From contig SVSK01000008.1 in the NCBI GenBank assembly GCA_015064345.1, positions 1 through 52,324 on the forward strand: a stretch of 52,324 nt of DNA, in the 5' to 3' direction. Shown in pieces: positions 32,040-41,690 of this stretch (position 1 is the stretch's first letter; every line of letters begins with the position of its first letter). Made by a program: the position numbers and the translations under genes. The DNA is from Oscillospiraceae bacterium (GTDB taxonomy: Bacteria > Bacillota > Clostridia > Oscillospirales > CAG-272). Under the pieces are notes generated by a model. It worked only from the letters and a program-made list of their open reading frames with translations, was not told the DNA's origin and did no database searches.

Positions 32040-34169
32040 CTATTCTTTATTCTTTTCTTCTGCCATTTCCGCAAGTTCATCTGCGAAGTAGTAGTCGAAG
32101 ACGTCGCGGACTGCGTAGCCTGCCTGTGTTCCGCCGTAGCCTTGCTCGATGATACAGGTCACAACGATCTCAGGCTCTTCAAAGGGAGCAAATGCTGTGA
32201 TGATACCGTTGTCTGACTTGTTTGCGTATACCTGTGCTGTACCCGTTTTACCGCCGACGGAGATATCGTAATTTCTGAATACAGATGCCGCCGAGCCGTT
32301 GTCCATAACCCCGCGCATTCCTTCCTTGACTGTGTTGAGGATCTCGTCGGAGATAGCGATTCCGTCAACCTCGACAGGAGTACGGTTGTAGATTATTTCG
32401 CCTGTTGCGTAATCTCTGACCTGATACAGCATGCTTGCGTTGTATCTTGTGCCGCCGTTGAGGACAGTTGCAAGGTAAACGCTGATCTGCAGAGGCGTGA
32501 ACTGGTTATCCGACTGACCGATGGCCGCCTGGATGGTGTCACCGGGGGACCACTGACCGAGACCGTTTTCCGCACGGTAATCGGGACCTGCAAGAATACC
32601 AACCCTCTCCGGCAGCTCGATACCTGTAGGCTGACCGAGGCCGAGATGACGGCAGTATTCATTCATTTTGGATATAGTAAGCAGTCTGCCTACCTCGTAG
32701 AAGAAGCAGTTGCAGGATTCCTGGATCGCCTCCACAACATTTATCTCGCCATGGACCGACTGCCCCTCGCTCATAAGGTACAGCCAGCAACGGGGAGTAA
32801 AGTTTGCGGACTCGTAGTATGTATAGATACCCTTTGTTTCGATGACTGTTTCCTTGGTGATTATTTCCTCGGAGAGTGCCGCCACGGCTACACCGATCTT
32901 GAATGTGGAACCGGGGGCATATTCGCCGTTGAGAGCGCGATTGAACATGGGTGAGAGGGGGTCGTTGTTGAGATTTGCAAAGTCCTCGTTGAAGGTTGCA
33001 AGGTTGTACGTCGGATATGAACAGATGGCCAGCACCTCGTAAGTATCCACGTCAAGCACGGTCAGCGCGCCTTTTTCCGCATCCTCACCTGTGAGCGGCT
33101 TGTCGGGGTCTGCCTCATTGCGTATTTTGAAGATATTCTCAGCCAGCGCACGCTCCGCAACCATTTGCATCTCGATGTCAATGGTCAGGCAAACGTCGTT
33201 GCCGGGTACGGGCTCCTTTATCATTTCGGTGCTGACAATATTACCGTATGCGTCCTCGGTGATCTTCATCGTACCGTCCACGCCGCGGAGATAGCTTTCA
33301 AAAGCCGCCTCTGCTCCTGAAATTCCCACTATTGCATCAAGGGGGTAGCCCAGTTCTGTGTAATATTCTTCCTGTCCGGAGGGAATCTTGCCGATTCGAC
33401 CGAGTATGTGGGAAGCGTAGCCGGGGTAGAGATATTTTCTTGCGTAGTCGGTAGTCACGGTGAATCCGCGGCTGTGCTTTTCCGTAAGTGAGGTTATGAG
33501 AGTAAGGGAAGCGTCCTCTGCAATAACGTAAGGCTGTACTGCAGAGAATCCGGAGAGCTCCATGTCAAGTCGAATGAGGAAGAGCTCTTTCGCCAAGGGG
33601 TAAGTGTAGTTGTAATAGGTCTCGTATTTGCCTGTGTCCTCGTTCTTTTCCTTTGTCATGATGCCGAAGTACACCATCAGTGCCTTTGCCTCATCGTTCA
33701 CGCTTGCACCGTCGGCCACGTTAAGCTGTGAGATCAGCTTGGAGTATCTTCTGCCGCGGACAGTGTCGAGAAATCCGTCGGGGTAGGTGAAATCAAGGCC
33801 GCCCGAGAGTACCTCGACATTGAGGGAAGACTTTGCCGTGACCAGCTTGTCTCCCGTTTTTGTTGCGGCGTTGATAATATCTACGATAAGATCGTTCAGC
33901 TCCTTGCCCGCCTTCGGCTTTGTCTGGTAGTCGAGGGAGATGTCGTATGTATAGTCATTCACTACGAGGGGTTTGCCGTTTCTGTCGAAAATTTCGCCTC
34001 GCTGTGCCTGTACAGTGACGTTTCTTGTGTAATAAACGGTGGGAGTGGACATACTGTAATAGTCCTGACCCGACACCTGAAGATAAAGGAGTCTGCCTAT
34101 GTAAGCGATCGCCACCAGCGTGAAGAAAACGCCCAGCGCCACAATACGCCAGAGATTGTTGTTTTTCAT
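32040..34169 (-). CDS. mrdA: Penicillin-binding protein 2 (class B transpeptidase)
   Basis: 709 aa. A single membrane span near the N-terminus (residues about 8-28) is followed by the class B dimerisation region ('RGEIFDRNGKPLVVNDYTY', core RGEIFDRNGKPL) and the transpeptidase domain with the S421-T-F-K acyl site in 'YAPGSTFKIG', the SCN motif in 'QESCNCFFYE' and K641-TG in 'VGGKTGTAQ'. It cross-links peptidoglycan, most likely in lateral wall growth with a RodA-type polymerase, which is not in the window. ATG 34169 lies seven bases after GGGGAGG; ATG 34175 is too close to that site. The C-terminus ends EEKNKE inside an AATAAA/GAATAAA tract. Confidence 0.92.
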   Translation of the reverse strand: MKNNNLWRIVALGVFFTLVAIAYIGRLLYLQVSGQDYYSMSTPTVYYTRNVTVQAQRGEIFDRNGKPLVVNDYTYDISLDYQTKPKAGKELNDLIVDIINAATKTGDKLVTAKSSLNVEVLSGGLDFTYPDGFLDTVRGRRYSKLISQLNVADGASVNDEAKALMVYFGIMTKEKNEDTGKYETYYNYTYPLAKELFLIRLDMELSGFSAVQPYVIAEDASLTLITSLTEKHSRGFTVTTDYARKYLYPGYASHILGRIGKIPSGQEEYYTELGYPLDAIVGISGAEAAFESYLRGVDGTMKITEDAYGNIVSTEMIKEPVPGNDVCLTIDIEMQMVAERALAENIFKIRNEADPDKPLTGEDAEKGALTVLDVDTYEVLAICSYPTYNLATFNEDFANLNNDPLSPMFNRALNGEYAPGSTFKIGVAVAALSEEIITKETVIETKGIYTYYESANFTPRCWLYLMSEGQSVHGEINVVEAIQESCNCFFYEVGRLLTISKMNEYCRHLGLGQPTGIELPERVGILAGPDYRAENGLGQWSPGDTIQAAIGQSDNQFTPLQISVYLATVLNGGTRYNASMLYQVRDYATGEIIYNRTPVEVDGIAISDEILNTVKEGMRGVMDNGSAASVFRNYDISVGGKTGTAQVYANKSDNGIITAFAPFEEPEIVVTCIIEQGYGGTQAGYAVRDVFDYYFADELAEMAEEKNKE

Positions 34170-34231
34170 AAGCATACCTCCCCATAAAAATTAAAGAATA
34201 GAGAATAAAGAATAAATAAAAAATAATAAAT

Positions 34232-34482
34232 ACTTTTCGAACCTTGTGAGAAAAGTTTCCACATCTTTTGCTCAAGCAAAAATATACATCTGTTTAAGTT
34301 ACACGAACCGAGACGAAGTCTCGTGGGTGGAATAGACCGAGTTCCCTCCTTGTCATAGGGAACTCGTCGAGTTGCTACGCAACCTCGGGCTAACGCTATG
34401 TTATCGAACACTAAATATTCCACCCGGACGAGGTCGAATATCACTTTCATGAAATGAAAATATCACTTTCACGAAGTGAAGC
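34232..34482. repeat. Cluster of family E, D (copy D2) and mini-hairpin repeats
   Basis: Fills the gap between PBP2 and the 97-aa gene. 34232-34256 is an E copy; 34269-34284 is a TTTTGC-TCAA-GCAAAA hairpin; 34308-34427 is D2, nearly identical to 18601-18720; 34437-34482 holds TTTCAT-GAA-ATGAAA and TTTCAC-GAA-GTGAA with ATATCAC linkers. 34488-34509 is a further hairpin AGCGAC/ATCGCT. Confidence 0.85.
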
Positions 34483-34512
34483 TTATGTAGCGACCCCGTA
34501 GGATCGCTTTTG

Positions 34513-34806
34513 TCAGATTCCTTTGCGCGAGTGCTTCATCATCCGTCTTGTCGCGCACCTGTGTGCTGTCTTTCTGATAAAGCAGCACAGCATAACAAGG
34601 ATGCACACCGCCAATGCCACGATGACGTATTGCTCTGTGTCAAAGGCAAGCTCGAGGCGGAAGACTTCTCTCTCAGGCTCATTTTTGCGGAAGTAGACTT
34701 CCTTAAGCGCCATTTTCTTTCGCACAAGAAGAGGATTTGATTTCTTGTATTTTTTTACCGCAGTTGTCGCCGCCCGTGTCGTGTCGATCATGACTGATTT
34801 ACTCAC
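34513..34806 (-). CDS. Small membrane protein of unknown function
   Basis: 97 aa. A basic N-terminal half (KKYKKSNPLLVRKKMALKEVYF) is followed by 'EQYVIVALAVCILVMLCCFI', one membrane span, and a basic tail ending RRMMKHSRKG. This positive-in arrangement at both ends does not fix the topology. I do not recognise the family. The start is GTG 34806, about eleven bases after AAAGGA; ATG 34791 has no site. It lies upstream of PBP2 in the same direction but 343 bases of repeats intervene. Confidence 0.6.
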   Translation of the reverse strand: MSKSVMIDTTRAATTAVKKYKKSNPLLVRKKMALKEVYFRKNEPEREVFRLELAFDTEQYVIVALAVCILVMLCCFIRKTAHRCATRRMMKHSRKGI

Positions 34807-34967
34807 GTTTTGGCAATTCCTTTCGATAGTGTTTCCTGCGCAGCTTTTTATGGCTACACACAGTTATTATATCAAATTTTTTCGGCATTATCAATGGTAA
34901 TGTATGAAAAAATGGCGGTGGGAGGTTATTTTTTCATTTGTGGATAATATATTTTCTCCGCTTTACT

Positions 34968-35200
34968 CTTCAGCTGAACTTGCTCTTTCATCCTAATCTC
35001 CACTTTCGTGGAGAACTTAAGAGGTGTAAATGTTGACACCTCTTAAGGATCACCCAACACCACAGGGGGAAAGCGTTCGCCACTTGATTGACAAGTCAAT
35101 CTGCGTTTTCCTCACATTTCCCCCTTTTGGATTACCCCCTTTGCTTTTCGTGCAACTTAAGCTGCACCCGAGCCTCCCTTGTGTAAAGGGGGGTGGCACC
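34968..35200. repeat. Family B interspersed repeat, partial copy B4
   Basis: CCGCTTTACTCTTCAGCTGA at the left end, the CCAC-TTTC-GTGG hairpin, CTTAAGAGGTGT/ACACCTCTTAAG, then ATTTCCCCCTTTTGGATTA and ACCCCCTTT blocks. It lacks the right half seen in B2 and B3. No gene is seen in 34807-35360. Confidence 0.8.
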
Positions 35201-35303
35201 GTAGGTGTCGGGGGGATTGTTATTTCTCCCATTTATTCTCTATTCTTTTACTTTCTCTCCTTTTCTTCCTATTGCAATTTTTTGCGAAGAGATATATAAT
35301 ATA

Positions 35304-35312
35304 TGGTATAAT
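35304..35312 (+). promoter_or_regulatory. Extended -10 promoter of the amidase gene
   Basis: TGGTATAAT; a TTGCGA at 35282-35287 is a possible but wide-spaced (19) -35. The predicted transcript starts near 35319, which rules out the far upstream in-frame starts. Confidence 0.7.
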
Positions 35313-35360
35313 GTTGATAGAATGCGAATTTTTGCGAATTCAGGTTATAGGAGACGAAAA

Positions 35361-37130
35361 TTGCGATATTTACGACTGATAATCATCCTGCTGGCGGTGC
35401 TGATTCTTGCCCTACCTGTAGCGGCTGACTTAGAAAAGGACGGAAAAATCATCGTTGCCATCGACCCCGGTCACGGCGGAATTGACGGTGGCTCAGACAA
35501 GGGCACGTATCCGGAAAAATACTACAACATGAAGCTTTCCGAATATCTGCGCGACGCCCTTGAAGCGGACGGCAGATTTACTGTGGTACTTACCCGCGAA
35601 ACGGATATTTATCTCAAATATCTTCCCCGCGTAAAGGTGGCAAAGGATGCACACGCGGACGTTATCATCTCCATGCACTGCAATACTATCGAATATTCCT
35701 ACATAGACGGCTCCTCTGCCTACATTTCCCTTATTGAGCGTTTTCGCGCTGACAAGCTGGCAGGTATGCTCCTTGACGCCATCTCTGAGGCAAGCACCAT
35801 ACGTCGCGGTCAGGTATACACAAGACAGGACACGGGAGACAAGTACGGTGTTTACTACTGGGATTACGAAAAACAGTGGGATATGCCCGGTGCCCGGTGG
35901 CTTGGCAAGGTGAGCGACTATTATTCCATTAACACATGGGGTTCAAAGTTCGGAATTCCGTCAATAATAATAGAGCACGGATATCTTACCAACGCTGCAG
36001 ACTTGGCGGTGCTTAATTCCGATGCAAATCTCCGTGCGATCGCGCAGGCAGAAGCGGATGCAATCATTGAATACTACACGAACCACGAGCACGTATTCGG
36101 GGAATACACCGTTGATTGCCCGTCAAACTGCACTTTCACGGGTACGGAATCGAGAAAATGCACGATCTGCGGTGCGAAAAGCGGTGTGCGTGATCTTCCC
36201 GCTGCTCCCGACAACCATTTCTGGCGACAGACTGCCTCTGCGGCGATGACTTGCGAGTCTGACGGGTTTATTTCGTACGTTTGCCAGATCTCATTCAATG
36301 TAAATGACAAGGGTTACCCATGCACGGTACATGAGTACACCAAAACAGACACGGCTCCGGGCCACGATTATTTGGTGATCGAGGACTCCGAGCCCACCCA
36401 TGACACCGACGGTAAGTATCACGCCAAATGCAACACCTGTGGCAAGGAAATAGTTGAGATCCGAAGCGGCGAGGGGCACAACTGGGATGTAACGTCGGAA
36501 ACACTCCCCACCTGCGTTTCTGACGGCGAGAGACATTCCCTCTGCTCCGTTTGCGGTTTGACGAAGGATGAAATACTCCCTGCGCTGGGTCACTCCTACG
36601 AGGTCACGGAGGACAGGGAAGCTACCCACATCGAAGACGGAATCTTCCGTCAGGTTTGCTCCACTTGCGGTAAGGAGATCACTGAGCCTAGACCTGCCGA
36701 GGGACACATCTTTGAGGTGACTCAAGAGATTCTGCCGTCCTGCACCATCGCGGGCAAGCGGGTTATGAAGTGCTCGGTTTGCGGGGAGCGGTGTGAAGAG
36801 GAGATACCTGCCATCGGCCACGTTTCGGCGGTCAGCGAGGACGGAGATACCACGGTGTGCTCACTCTGCGGTGCGATACTTGAGGAGAAGCAGGAGTCGA
36901 GTACGGCCGTTATCATTATTGCCGCGGCTTGCATTTGCCTCATCGCGGGAGCGGGAATATTCGTGATCGTTACCCGCACAAAGAAGCCGAGGTCGGCTTT
37001 TGACATCACTCTGACACCTAAAGCACAGGTTGCTGACGAGGATCAAGACGAGGACGAAGAAGACGATGAAGCTGAATCCGAACCCGAGCCCATACGCGTT
37101 GAGTACGACGAAGCGACGAATGATTTATAA
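35361..37130 (+). CDS. N-acetylmuramoyl-L-alanine amidase with Cys-pair repeats and C-terminal anchor
   Basis: 589 aa. A signal sequence (LIIILLAVLILALPVAA) leads into an Amidase_3 domain: zinc ligand H38 in 'AIDPGHGGIDGGS', E52 in 'TYPEKYYN', the later H in 'IISMHCN', and the catalytic E in 'PSIIIEHGYLTN'. It would cleave the stem peptide from muramic acid. Residues about 240-500 are roughly 35-residue repeats of the form C-x2-CG ... GH ... PTC/SC...DG, with six CxxCG-type pairs (CTICG, CNTCG, CSVCG, CSTCG, CSVCG, CSLCG). A membrane span (VIIIAAACICLIAGAGIFVIV) and an acidic tail close the protein. I choose TTG 35361 because TAGGAG lies seven bases upstream and it gives a proper signal peptide; ATG 35322 would be nearly leaderless. 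Confidence 0.87.
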   Translation: MRYLRLIIILLAVLILALPVAADLEKDGKIIVAIDPGHGGIDGGSDKGTYPEKYYNMKLSEYLRDALEADGRFTVVLTRETDIYLKYLPRVKVAKDAHADVIISMHCNTIEYSYIDGSSAYISLIERFRADKLAGMLLDAISEASTIRRGQVYTRQDTGDKYGVYYWDYEKQWDMPGARWLGKVSDYYSINTWGSKFGIPSIIIEHGYLTNAADLAVLNSDANLRAIAQAEADAIIEYYTNHEHVFGEYTVDCPSNCTFTGTESRKCTICGAKSGVRDLPAAPDNHFWRQTASAAMTCESDGFISYVCQISFNVNDKGYPCTVHEYTKTDTAPGHDYLVIEDSEPTHDTDGKYHAKCNTCGKEIVEIRSGEGHNWDVTSETLPTCVSDGERHSLCSVCGLTKDEILPALGHSYEVTEDREATHIEDGIFRQVCSTCGKEITEPRPAEGHIFEVTQEILPSCTIAGKRVMKCSVCGERCEEEIPAIGHVSAVSEDGDTTVCSLCGAILEEKQESSTAVIIIAAACICLIAGAGIFVIVTRTKKPRSAFDITLTPKAQVADEDQDEDEEDDEAESEPEPIRVEYDEATNDL

Positions 37131-37191
37131 GTTATGAGTTCACTATTTTTCCTTGGCCAGAAAGTAGTATCAGATCCAAAAGCCATGCTTT

Positions 37192-37440
37192 GCCATCCTG
37201 AGTGAAATTTTTAGCTCTACAAAACGAGAACGAAGTTCTCACGGGTAGGGTCAATCCACGTATGGGTTTTGATATCATAATACCCTACCCAATCGAAGGA
37301 TCTCAAATAGATTCTTCGACTCCGTACTACGTACTGCGCTCAGAATGACAGGCTTTGGGGTTTGGCTGTCATCCTGAGCCTGCCGAAGGATCTCTGTTAG
37401 ATTCTTCGACTCCGTACTTCGTACTGCGCTCAGAATGACA
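37192..37440. repeat. Family C interspersed repeats, inverted copy C3 plus a short copy
   Basis: 37192-37350 is C inverted relative to C1 (GAGAAC-GAA-GTTCTC, GGGTAGGGT/ACCCTACCC, end CAGAATGACA). 37368-37440 is a short C lacking the inner stem (GTCATCCTGAGCC ... CTCAGAATGACAG). Together they fill the 397-base gap between the amidase and the AEC transporter. Confidence 0.85.
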
Positions 37441-37527
37441 GAATAGTCATAACGTTACTTTTTTGCACAAATATTACGCATAAACCACCAAAATATATTA
37501 TTTCAGATCTATTATTTATTATTTGTT

Positions 37528-38466
37528 ATGAATTTTACAACCTTACTCACAACGATTGCGACCCTTGCGATGCTCCTCTTGACCGGTTATATTGGCGGCA
37601 AGACGAAGATCATCGACGAGGTGTCTACGGAAAAGCTGTCTGCTCTGATTCTGAAGGTCGGCCAGCCATTCCTTATTATCGGCTCGTTCTTCGGGCTGGA
37701 TTACTCCCGTGAAAATCTCAAGACGGGATTTCTCATCCTGCTGCTGGGCCTCTGCATGAATGCAGGCATGGCGGCACTGGCGTATCTTTTCGCAAAGCCT
37801 GTCCGCGATATGGACGAGCGCAAGCTTTCGGAGTTCACCATGGTGTTCTCCAACTGCGGATTCATCGGATTCCCCATTCTCTATTCGCTGATGGGGGATA
37901 TCGGTCTCTTCTACGGTGCGTTCTATCTTGTAAGCTACAACCTGTTCGTGTGGACGTGGGGAGTTGTTATCCTCGCAAGAAAAAGAGACGACATCAAGAT
38001 CACACCGAAAAAGATTCTCCTCAATTTCGGCACGCTTCCCTGCGTTATCGGAATCTTGCTCTTTTCGCTGAACGTGCCTGTTCCCGAATTTCTCAAAGAT
38101 CTTTCGAGCTATCTCGGTGGGCTGTGTACTCCTGTTTCCATGCTGATTGCAGGTGCGAATATTGCTCGCCGCAGTATTAAGAAAATGCTCACCTCCGGCA
38201 AGGTTTACTGGGTCTGTGCGGTTAAGCTGATCATCATGCCCATTGCCGTTACTTTTGTTACAAAGGTGCTCGGACTTCCCGATTACATGATCATTTTCGG
38301 TTGTGTTATGGCGGCAATGCCCGGACCCACCGCTGTTACCATGTTCGGTGAGCTGTACCATATCTCCCCCGGTTACGCCGCGGAGCTTGTGGGTTCGTCC
38401 ACCATACTCTCGATAGCGACCATACCGCCCGTTGTTATGTTTGCGGAGTGGATAGCGAGCATGTGA
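37528..38466 (+). CDS. AEC (auxin efflux carrier) family transporter
   Basis: 312 aa with ten predicted membrane spans. Typical signatures are 'GYIGGKTKIIDEVSTEKLSALILKVGQPFLI' (core EKLSALILKVGQPFLI), 'FSNCGFIGFPILYSLMGD' (core FSNCGFIGFPI) and 'ALIAGANIAR'-like 'MLIAGANIARR'. AEC proteins are secondary carriers for organic acids such as malate in bacteria; the substrate here is unknown. ATG 37528 has no obvious Shine-Dalgarno; the upstream DNA is a TTATTTATTATTTG tract. The gene stands alone. Confidence 0.88.
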   Translation: MNFTTLLTTIATLAMLLLTGYIGGKTKIIDEVSTEKLSALILKVGQPFLIIGSFFGLDYSRENLKTGFLILLLGLCMNAGMAALAYLFAKPVRDMDERKLSEFTMVFSNCGFIGFPILYSLMGDIGLFYGAFYLVSYNLFVWTWGVVILARKRDDIKITPKKILLNFGTLPCVIGILLFSLNVPVPEFLKDLSSYLGGLCTPVSMLIAGANIARRSIKKMLTSGKVYWVCAVKLIIMPIAVTFVTKVLGLPDYMIIFGCVMAAMPGPTAVTMFGELYHISPGYAAELVGSSTILSIATIPPVVMFAEWIASM

Positions 38467-38619
38467 GTGGTTAAGGGGAGTGTCCCCTTATGAAAATCCC
38501 CGGATGCCTGACGCTGAGATATTCGCATCCACTACTGTAGGGACGATCATCGATCGTCCTCTCGTATAGGTTGGGCTTTACGCAATTCATGCCACTTTGT
38601 TTCACCCACCCTCTTTCTC

Positions 38620-39233
38620 GGTAGGGGAGGATATTATCCTCCCGTCGTTAAAGGTTAGGCTTCACTCTATCTCGTGCCGCTTTACTCTTCAACCAAACTT
38701 GCTTGTTCAACCCATGTCACCGCTATCGCGAAGATGATAAGAGGCGTAGGTGTCGACGCCTCTTATCGATCACCCGACACCAAGGGGAGAAAGTTCATTC
38801 GATTGACTCGTCAATCTTCATTTCACTGTTCTCCCCTTTGGAAACCCCTCTTGACTTTGCCGCAGTCAAAACATGGAGCAATTCACATCAATATTATTCA
38901 TCCGTAACTGCGACAGAAACACCCATAAAGTTTGAACTTGCTCTTAAAGTTCGATTGACATGGTTAATAAATCGGCACGATTGCTTACAGATATAAACTG
39001 CAGTTAAAACAAAGGGATGGATTCTTAAGGAAGGGAAATAGCGAGTGCAGAATGACAAGTCATTCAAATGAGCTCTTGCCCTTCCTTGAATGGGGGAGAT
39101 GTCCACCGAGATTCGACGAAGTCGAACTCGTCGAGTTGCTATGCAACCTCGGGGAGAGGTATCCCCAGTGATACCTCTTTGGTGCCCAGCGCATAGCGTC
39201 TATACCTCTTAAGAGCCCTACGCACAGTGGAAC
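38620..39233. repeat. Families F and B composite, copy B2
   Basis: 38620-38670 is F with GGGAGGAT-ATT-ATCCTCCC and GTCGTTAAAGGTTAGGCTTC. 38681-39233 is a full-length B: CCGCTTTACTCTTCAACC, GATAAGAGGCGT/ACGCCTCTTATC, CCTTTGGAAACCCC, GGATTCTTAAGGAAGGGAAA, AATGAGCTCTTGCCCTTCCT, an inserted D-like CGAG...CTCG hairpin pair (39097-39152), and GAGAGGTATCCCCAGTGATACCTCTTTGG. It fills most of the 860-base gap before mnmG. Confidence 0.85.
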
Positions 39234-39326
39234 ATTAAAACAAACGAAAATCATAGTTAAATTAACAATATAACACCAAACGAAAAACAAAACCACAACA
39301 AAAAACTCTCTCCGAAGGAGAAAATG

Positions 39327-41213
39327 ATGAAAAACAACTTCGACATAGCAGTCATCGGCGCAGGTCACGCAGGAGTTGAGGCGGCTCTCGCTTCAGCCCG
39401 CATCGGTTTCAGAACTGCGCTCTTCACCCTGTCTCTCGATCAGATTGCAAACATGCCCTGCAACCCCTCAATCGGCGGTACGGGCAAGGGTCACCTCGTG
39501 TTCGAAATCGACGCAATGGGTGGCGAGATGGGACGTGCCGCTGACCGTGTGACAATGCAGTCACGAATGCTGAACGAAAGCAAAGGCGCGGCTGTCCGCT
39601 CCAAAAGAGTACAGGCTGACCGCAGTCTCTATTCTAACATAATGAAGCAAACTATCGAAGCAACGGAAAACCTGTGCGTTATCCAGGCGGAGGTGACAGA
39701 CATCCTCACGGAAACGTGCGAGGACGGACTTCCCCGTGTGATCGGTGTGCGAACAGAGCCCTCCGGGGACTTTTCCTGCCGCTCCGCCATTATCTGCACC
39801 GGTACATATCTCGGCGGAACTACTCATGTTGGAGACGTGAGCCGACAGTCGGGTCCTGACAACTCTCTTCCCGCGCTGGGACTCACCGAGGGACTTCGCA
39901 AGATGGGTGTGTCTCTGATGCGCTTCAAAACGGGTACTCCCCCGCGAATCCACCGCCGCTCCATTGACTTCTCTCGCCTTGAAGTACAGCTCGGTGAGAG
40001 CCATATCACGCCTTTTTCACGTGACACCGACGAAGAAACGCTGAATCGGGTAGAGCAAGTGCCCTGCCACGTTGTATATACAAACGCAAAGACTCACGAA
40101 ATTATCAAAAACAACATCCACCGCTCGCCCCTCTATTCGGGAAAGATCCACGGAACAGGTCCCCGCTACTGCCCCTCTATTGAGGACAAGGTAATGCGCT
40201 TTGCCGATAAGGAACGTCACCAGCTTTTTGTTGAGCCCATGGGCTACGGCACGGATGAGATATATCTTCAGGGATTTTCTTCTTCGCTTCCCGCGGACGT
40301 GCAGCTGGAAATGCTCCACTCCCTCGAGGGATTTGAGAATGCGGAGATCATGCGTTACGCTTACGCCATTGAGTACGACTGCATTGACCCCCTTGAACTG
40401 CGGGGAACCTTGGAATTTAAGAAGATACGCGGTCTTTACGGTGCAGGTCAGTTCAACGGCACCTCCGGTTACGAAGAAGCGGCGGCACAGGGACTTCTTG
40501 CAGGTATGAACGCTACACTTTACCTTCGCGGAATGGAACAGATCATTCTGCCCCGCCATTCATCATATCTTGGAACGCTGATCGACGACCTTGTTACCAA
40601 GGGAACGAATGAGCCCTACCGCATTATGACAGGTCGAAGCGAGTACCGCATACTTATAAGACAGGACAACGCCGAGGAGAGACTCTCGAAATACGGTCAC
40701 TACGCAGGTCTGCTGTCCGATGAGCGTTATGAGGCGGCTGTGGCAAGAACAAAGGCTGTACGTGACGAAATCGAGCGACTTTCACATGTGAACATCGGTC
40801 CGTCTTCGGGAATTAACGAACTTCTTGAGTCTCGCGGCACCGCACCCCTGCAGAGTGGTACAACGCTGTGCGAGCTGATAAAGCGTCCTCAGCTTGATTA
40901 CGATATGACTGCTCCATATGACCAAAACCGCCCCGAGCTGCCACGGGATATCCGCGAGCGTGTGTGGACGGAGATCAAATACGAGGGCTATATCAAGCAC
41001 CAGCTTGAAGAGGTTGCCCGTCAGCAGAAGTCGGAGACAACACGTTTGCCTGCCGATATTGACTACGGTGAGATCCGCGGACTCCGTCTTGAAGCGGCGC
41101 AGAAGCTCTCAAAGGTGCGTCCCGAGACCATTGGTCAGGCATCCCGTATCTCAGGCGTCAACCCTGCGGACATTACGGTGCTGCTCATTTGGCTGCAGAC
41201 GAGAGGGAACTGA
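39327..41213 (+). CDS. mnmG: tRNA uridine-5-carboxymethylaminomethyl modification enzyme MnmG
   Basis: 628 aa, full length. With MnmE it makes cmnm5U34 at the wobble position of several tRNAs using FAD and methylene-THF. The FAD-binding '[21 protein letters not shown]' (core [10 protein letters not shown]), '[21 protein letters not shown]' (core [11 protein letters not shown]), '[16 protein letters not shown]', 'YCPSIEDKV' and '[17 protein letters not shown]' (core [13 protein letters not shown]) are diagnostic. ATG 39327 is six bases after AAGGAG; ATG 39324 is also possible. mnmE, usually nearby in many genomes, is absent here. Confidence 0.96.
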   Translation: MKNNFDIAVIGAGHAGVEAALASARIGFRTALFTLSLDQIANMPCNPSIGGTGKGHLVFEIDAMGGEMGRAADRVTMQSRMLNESKGAAVRSKRVQADRSLYSNIMKQTIEATENLCVIQAEVTDILTETCEDGLPRVIGVRTEPSGDFSCRSAIICTGTYLGGTTHVGDVSRQSGPDNSLPALGLTEGLRKMGVSLMRFKTGTPPRIHRRSIDFSRLEVQLGESHITPFSRDTDEETLNRVEQVPCHVVYTNAKTHEIIKNNIHRSPLYSGKIHGTGPRYCPSIEDKVMRFADKERHQLFVEPMGYGTDEIYLQGFSSSLPADVQLEMLHSLEGFENAEIMRYAYAIEYDCIDPLELRGTLEFKKIRGLYGAGQFNGTSGYEEAAAQGLLAGMNATLYLRGMEQIILPRHSSYLGTLIDDLVTKGTNEPYRIMTGRSEYRILIRQDNAEERLSKYGHYAGLLSDERYEAAVARTKAVRDEIERLSHVNIGPSSGINELLESRGTAPLQSGTTLCELIKRPQLDYDMTAPYDQNRPELPRDIRERVWTEIKYEGYIKHQLEEVARQQKSETTRLPADIDYGEIRGLRLEAAQKLSKVRPETIGQASRISGVNPADITVLLIWLQTRGN

Positions 41214-41227
41214 GTTATAAGTTATGA

Positions 41228-41308
41228 TTGCCTACGGCAAGTTATGAGTGATGAGTTCACTTCGTGAACGTTGCGGAAACTTTTCTTATCCTTTCAGGAA
41301 TCGAAAAG
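41228..41308. repeat. Mini-hairpins and family E repeat after mnmG
   Basis: TTGCC-TAC-GGCAA (41228-41240), GTTCAC-TTC-GTGAAC (41255-41269), then an E copy ACTTTTCTTATCCTTTCAGG to GAAAAG (41278-41308). Confidence 0.8.
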
Positions 41309-41334
41309 AAGAATTGGATTGAAAAGCCATACTT

Positions 41335-41577
41335 TGTCATCCTGAGTGAAAATTATGGGAGAACATAACGAGACGAAGTCTCGAGGGTAGGGCATATGTA
41401 ACGTATAGTTTTTGATGACAAAAAACCCTACCCAATCGAAGGATCTGTTTGGGATTCTTCGATTACACACCCCGTGTGTTGTCAGAATGACAAGATTGGG
41501 AGTGCAGCCGATAGAGGAGAAGTGAAGCCTAACCTTGTTCGACGGCGGTAGTGGCGGAGCGTACGCCACCCCACCAT
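41335..41577. repeat. Family C plus F composite, copy C5
   Basis: C part: TGTCATCCTGAGTGAA, GAGAC-GAA-GTCTC (shorter arms than in C1-C4), AGGGTAGGG/CCCTACCC, ending TCAGAATGACA. F part from about 41495: AGTGAAGCCTAACCTTGTTC and the hairpin GTGGCG-GAGCGTA-CGCCAC, which replaces GGGAGGAT/ATCCTCCC of other F copies. Confidence 0.85.
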
Positions 41578-41578
41578 C

Positions 41579-41670
41579 AATGTTACTTTTTTACACCAAA
41601 TCGGCGCAGATACGTTGAATTTTCCTCTTTTTTATCTATTATTTATTATTTATTCTCTATTCTTTATTAA
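41579..41670. repeat. Duplicated upstream module G, copy 1
   Basis: TGTTACTTTTTTACACCAAA, CGGCGCAGATACGTTGAATT and TTCCTCTTTTTTATCTATTA in front of ktrB; the same module precedes the methionine gamma-lyase-family gene at 43925-44021. TTGAAT and TATTAT 16 bases apart could be a promoter. Confidence 0.8.
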
Positions 41671-41690
41671 ATTCTTTATGGGTGCTTGTT

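Noticed and set aside
34488-34509. Terminator for the 97-aa gene
   Set aside because: The T-run follows the stem on the plus strand, while the gene is on the minus strand and there the stem is followed by ACATAAG.
35205-35360. Longer N-terminus for the amidase from a GTG or ATG upstream
   Set aside because: It would begin before the predicted transcription start near 35319 or be nearly leaderless, while TTG 35361 has a good ribosome binding site and gives a proper signal peptide.
37543-38361. Minus-strand open frame of 272 codons
   Set aside because: Antisense to the AEC transporter; its polar, histidine-rich translation mirrors a hydrophobic protein.
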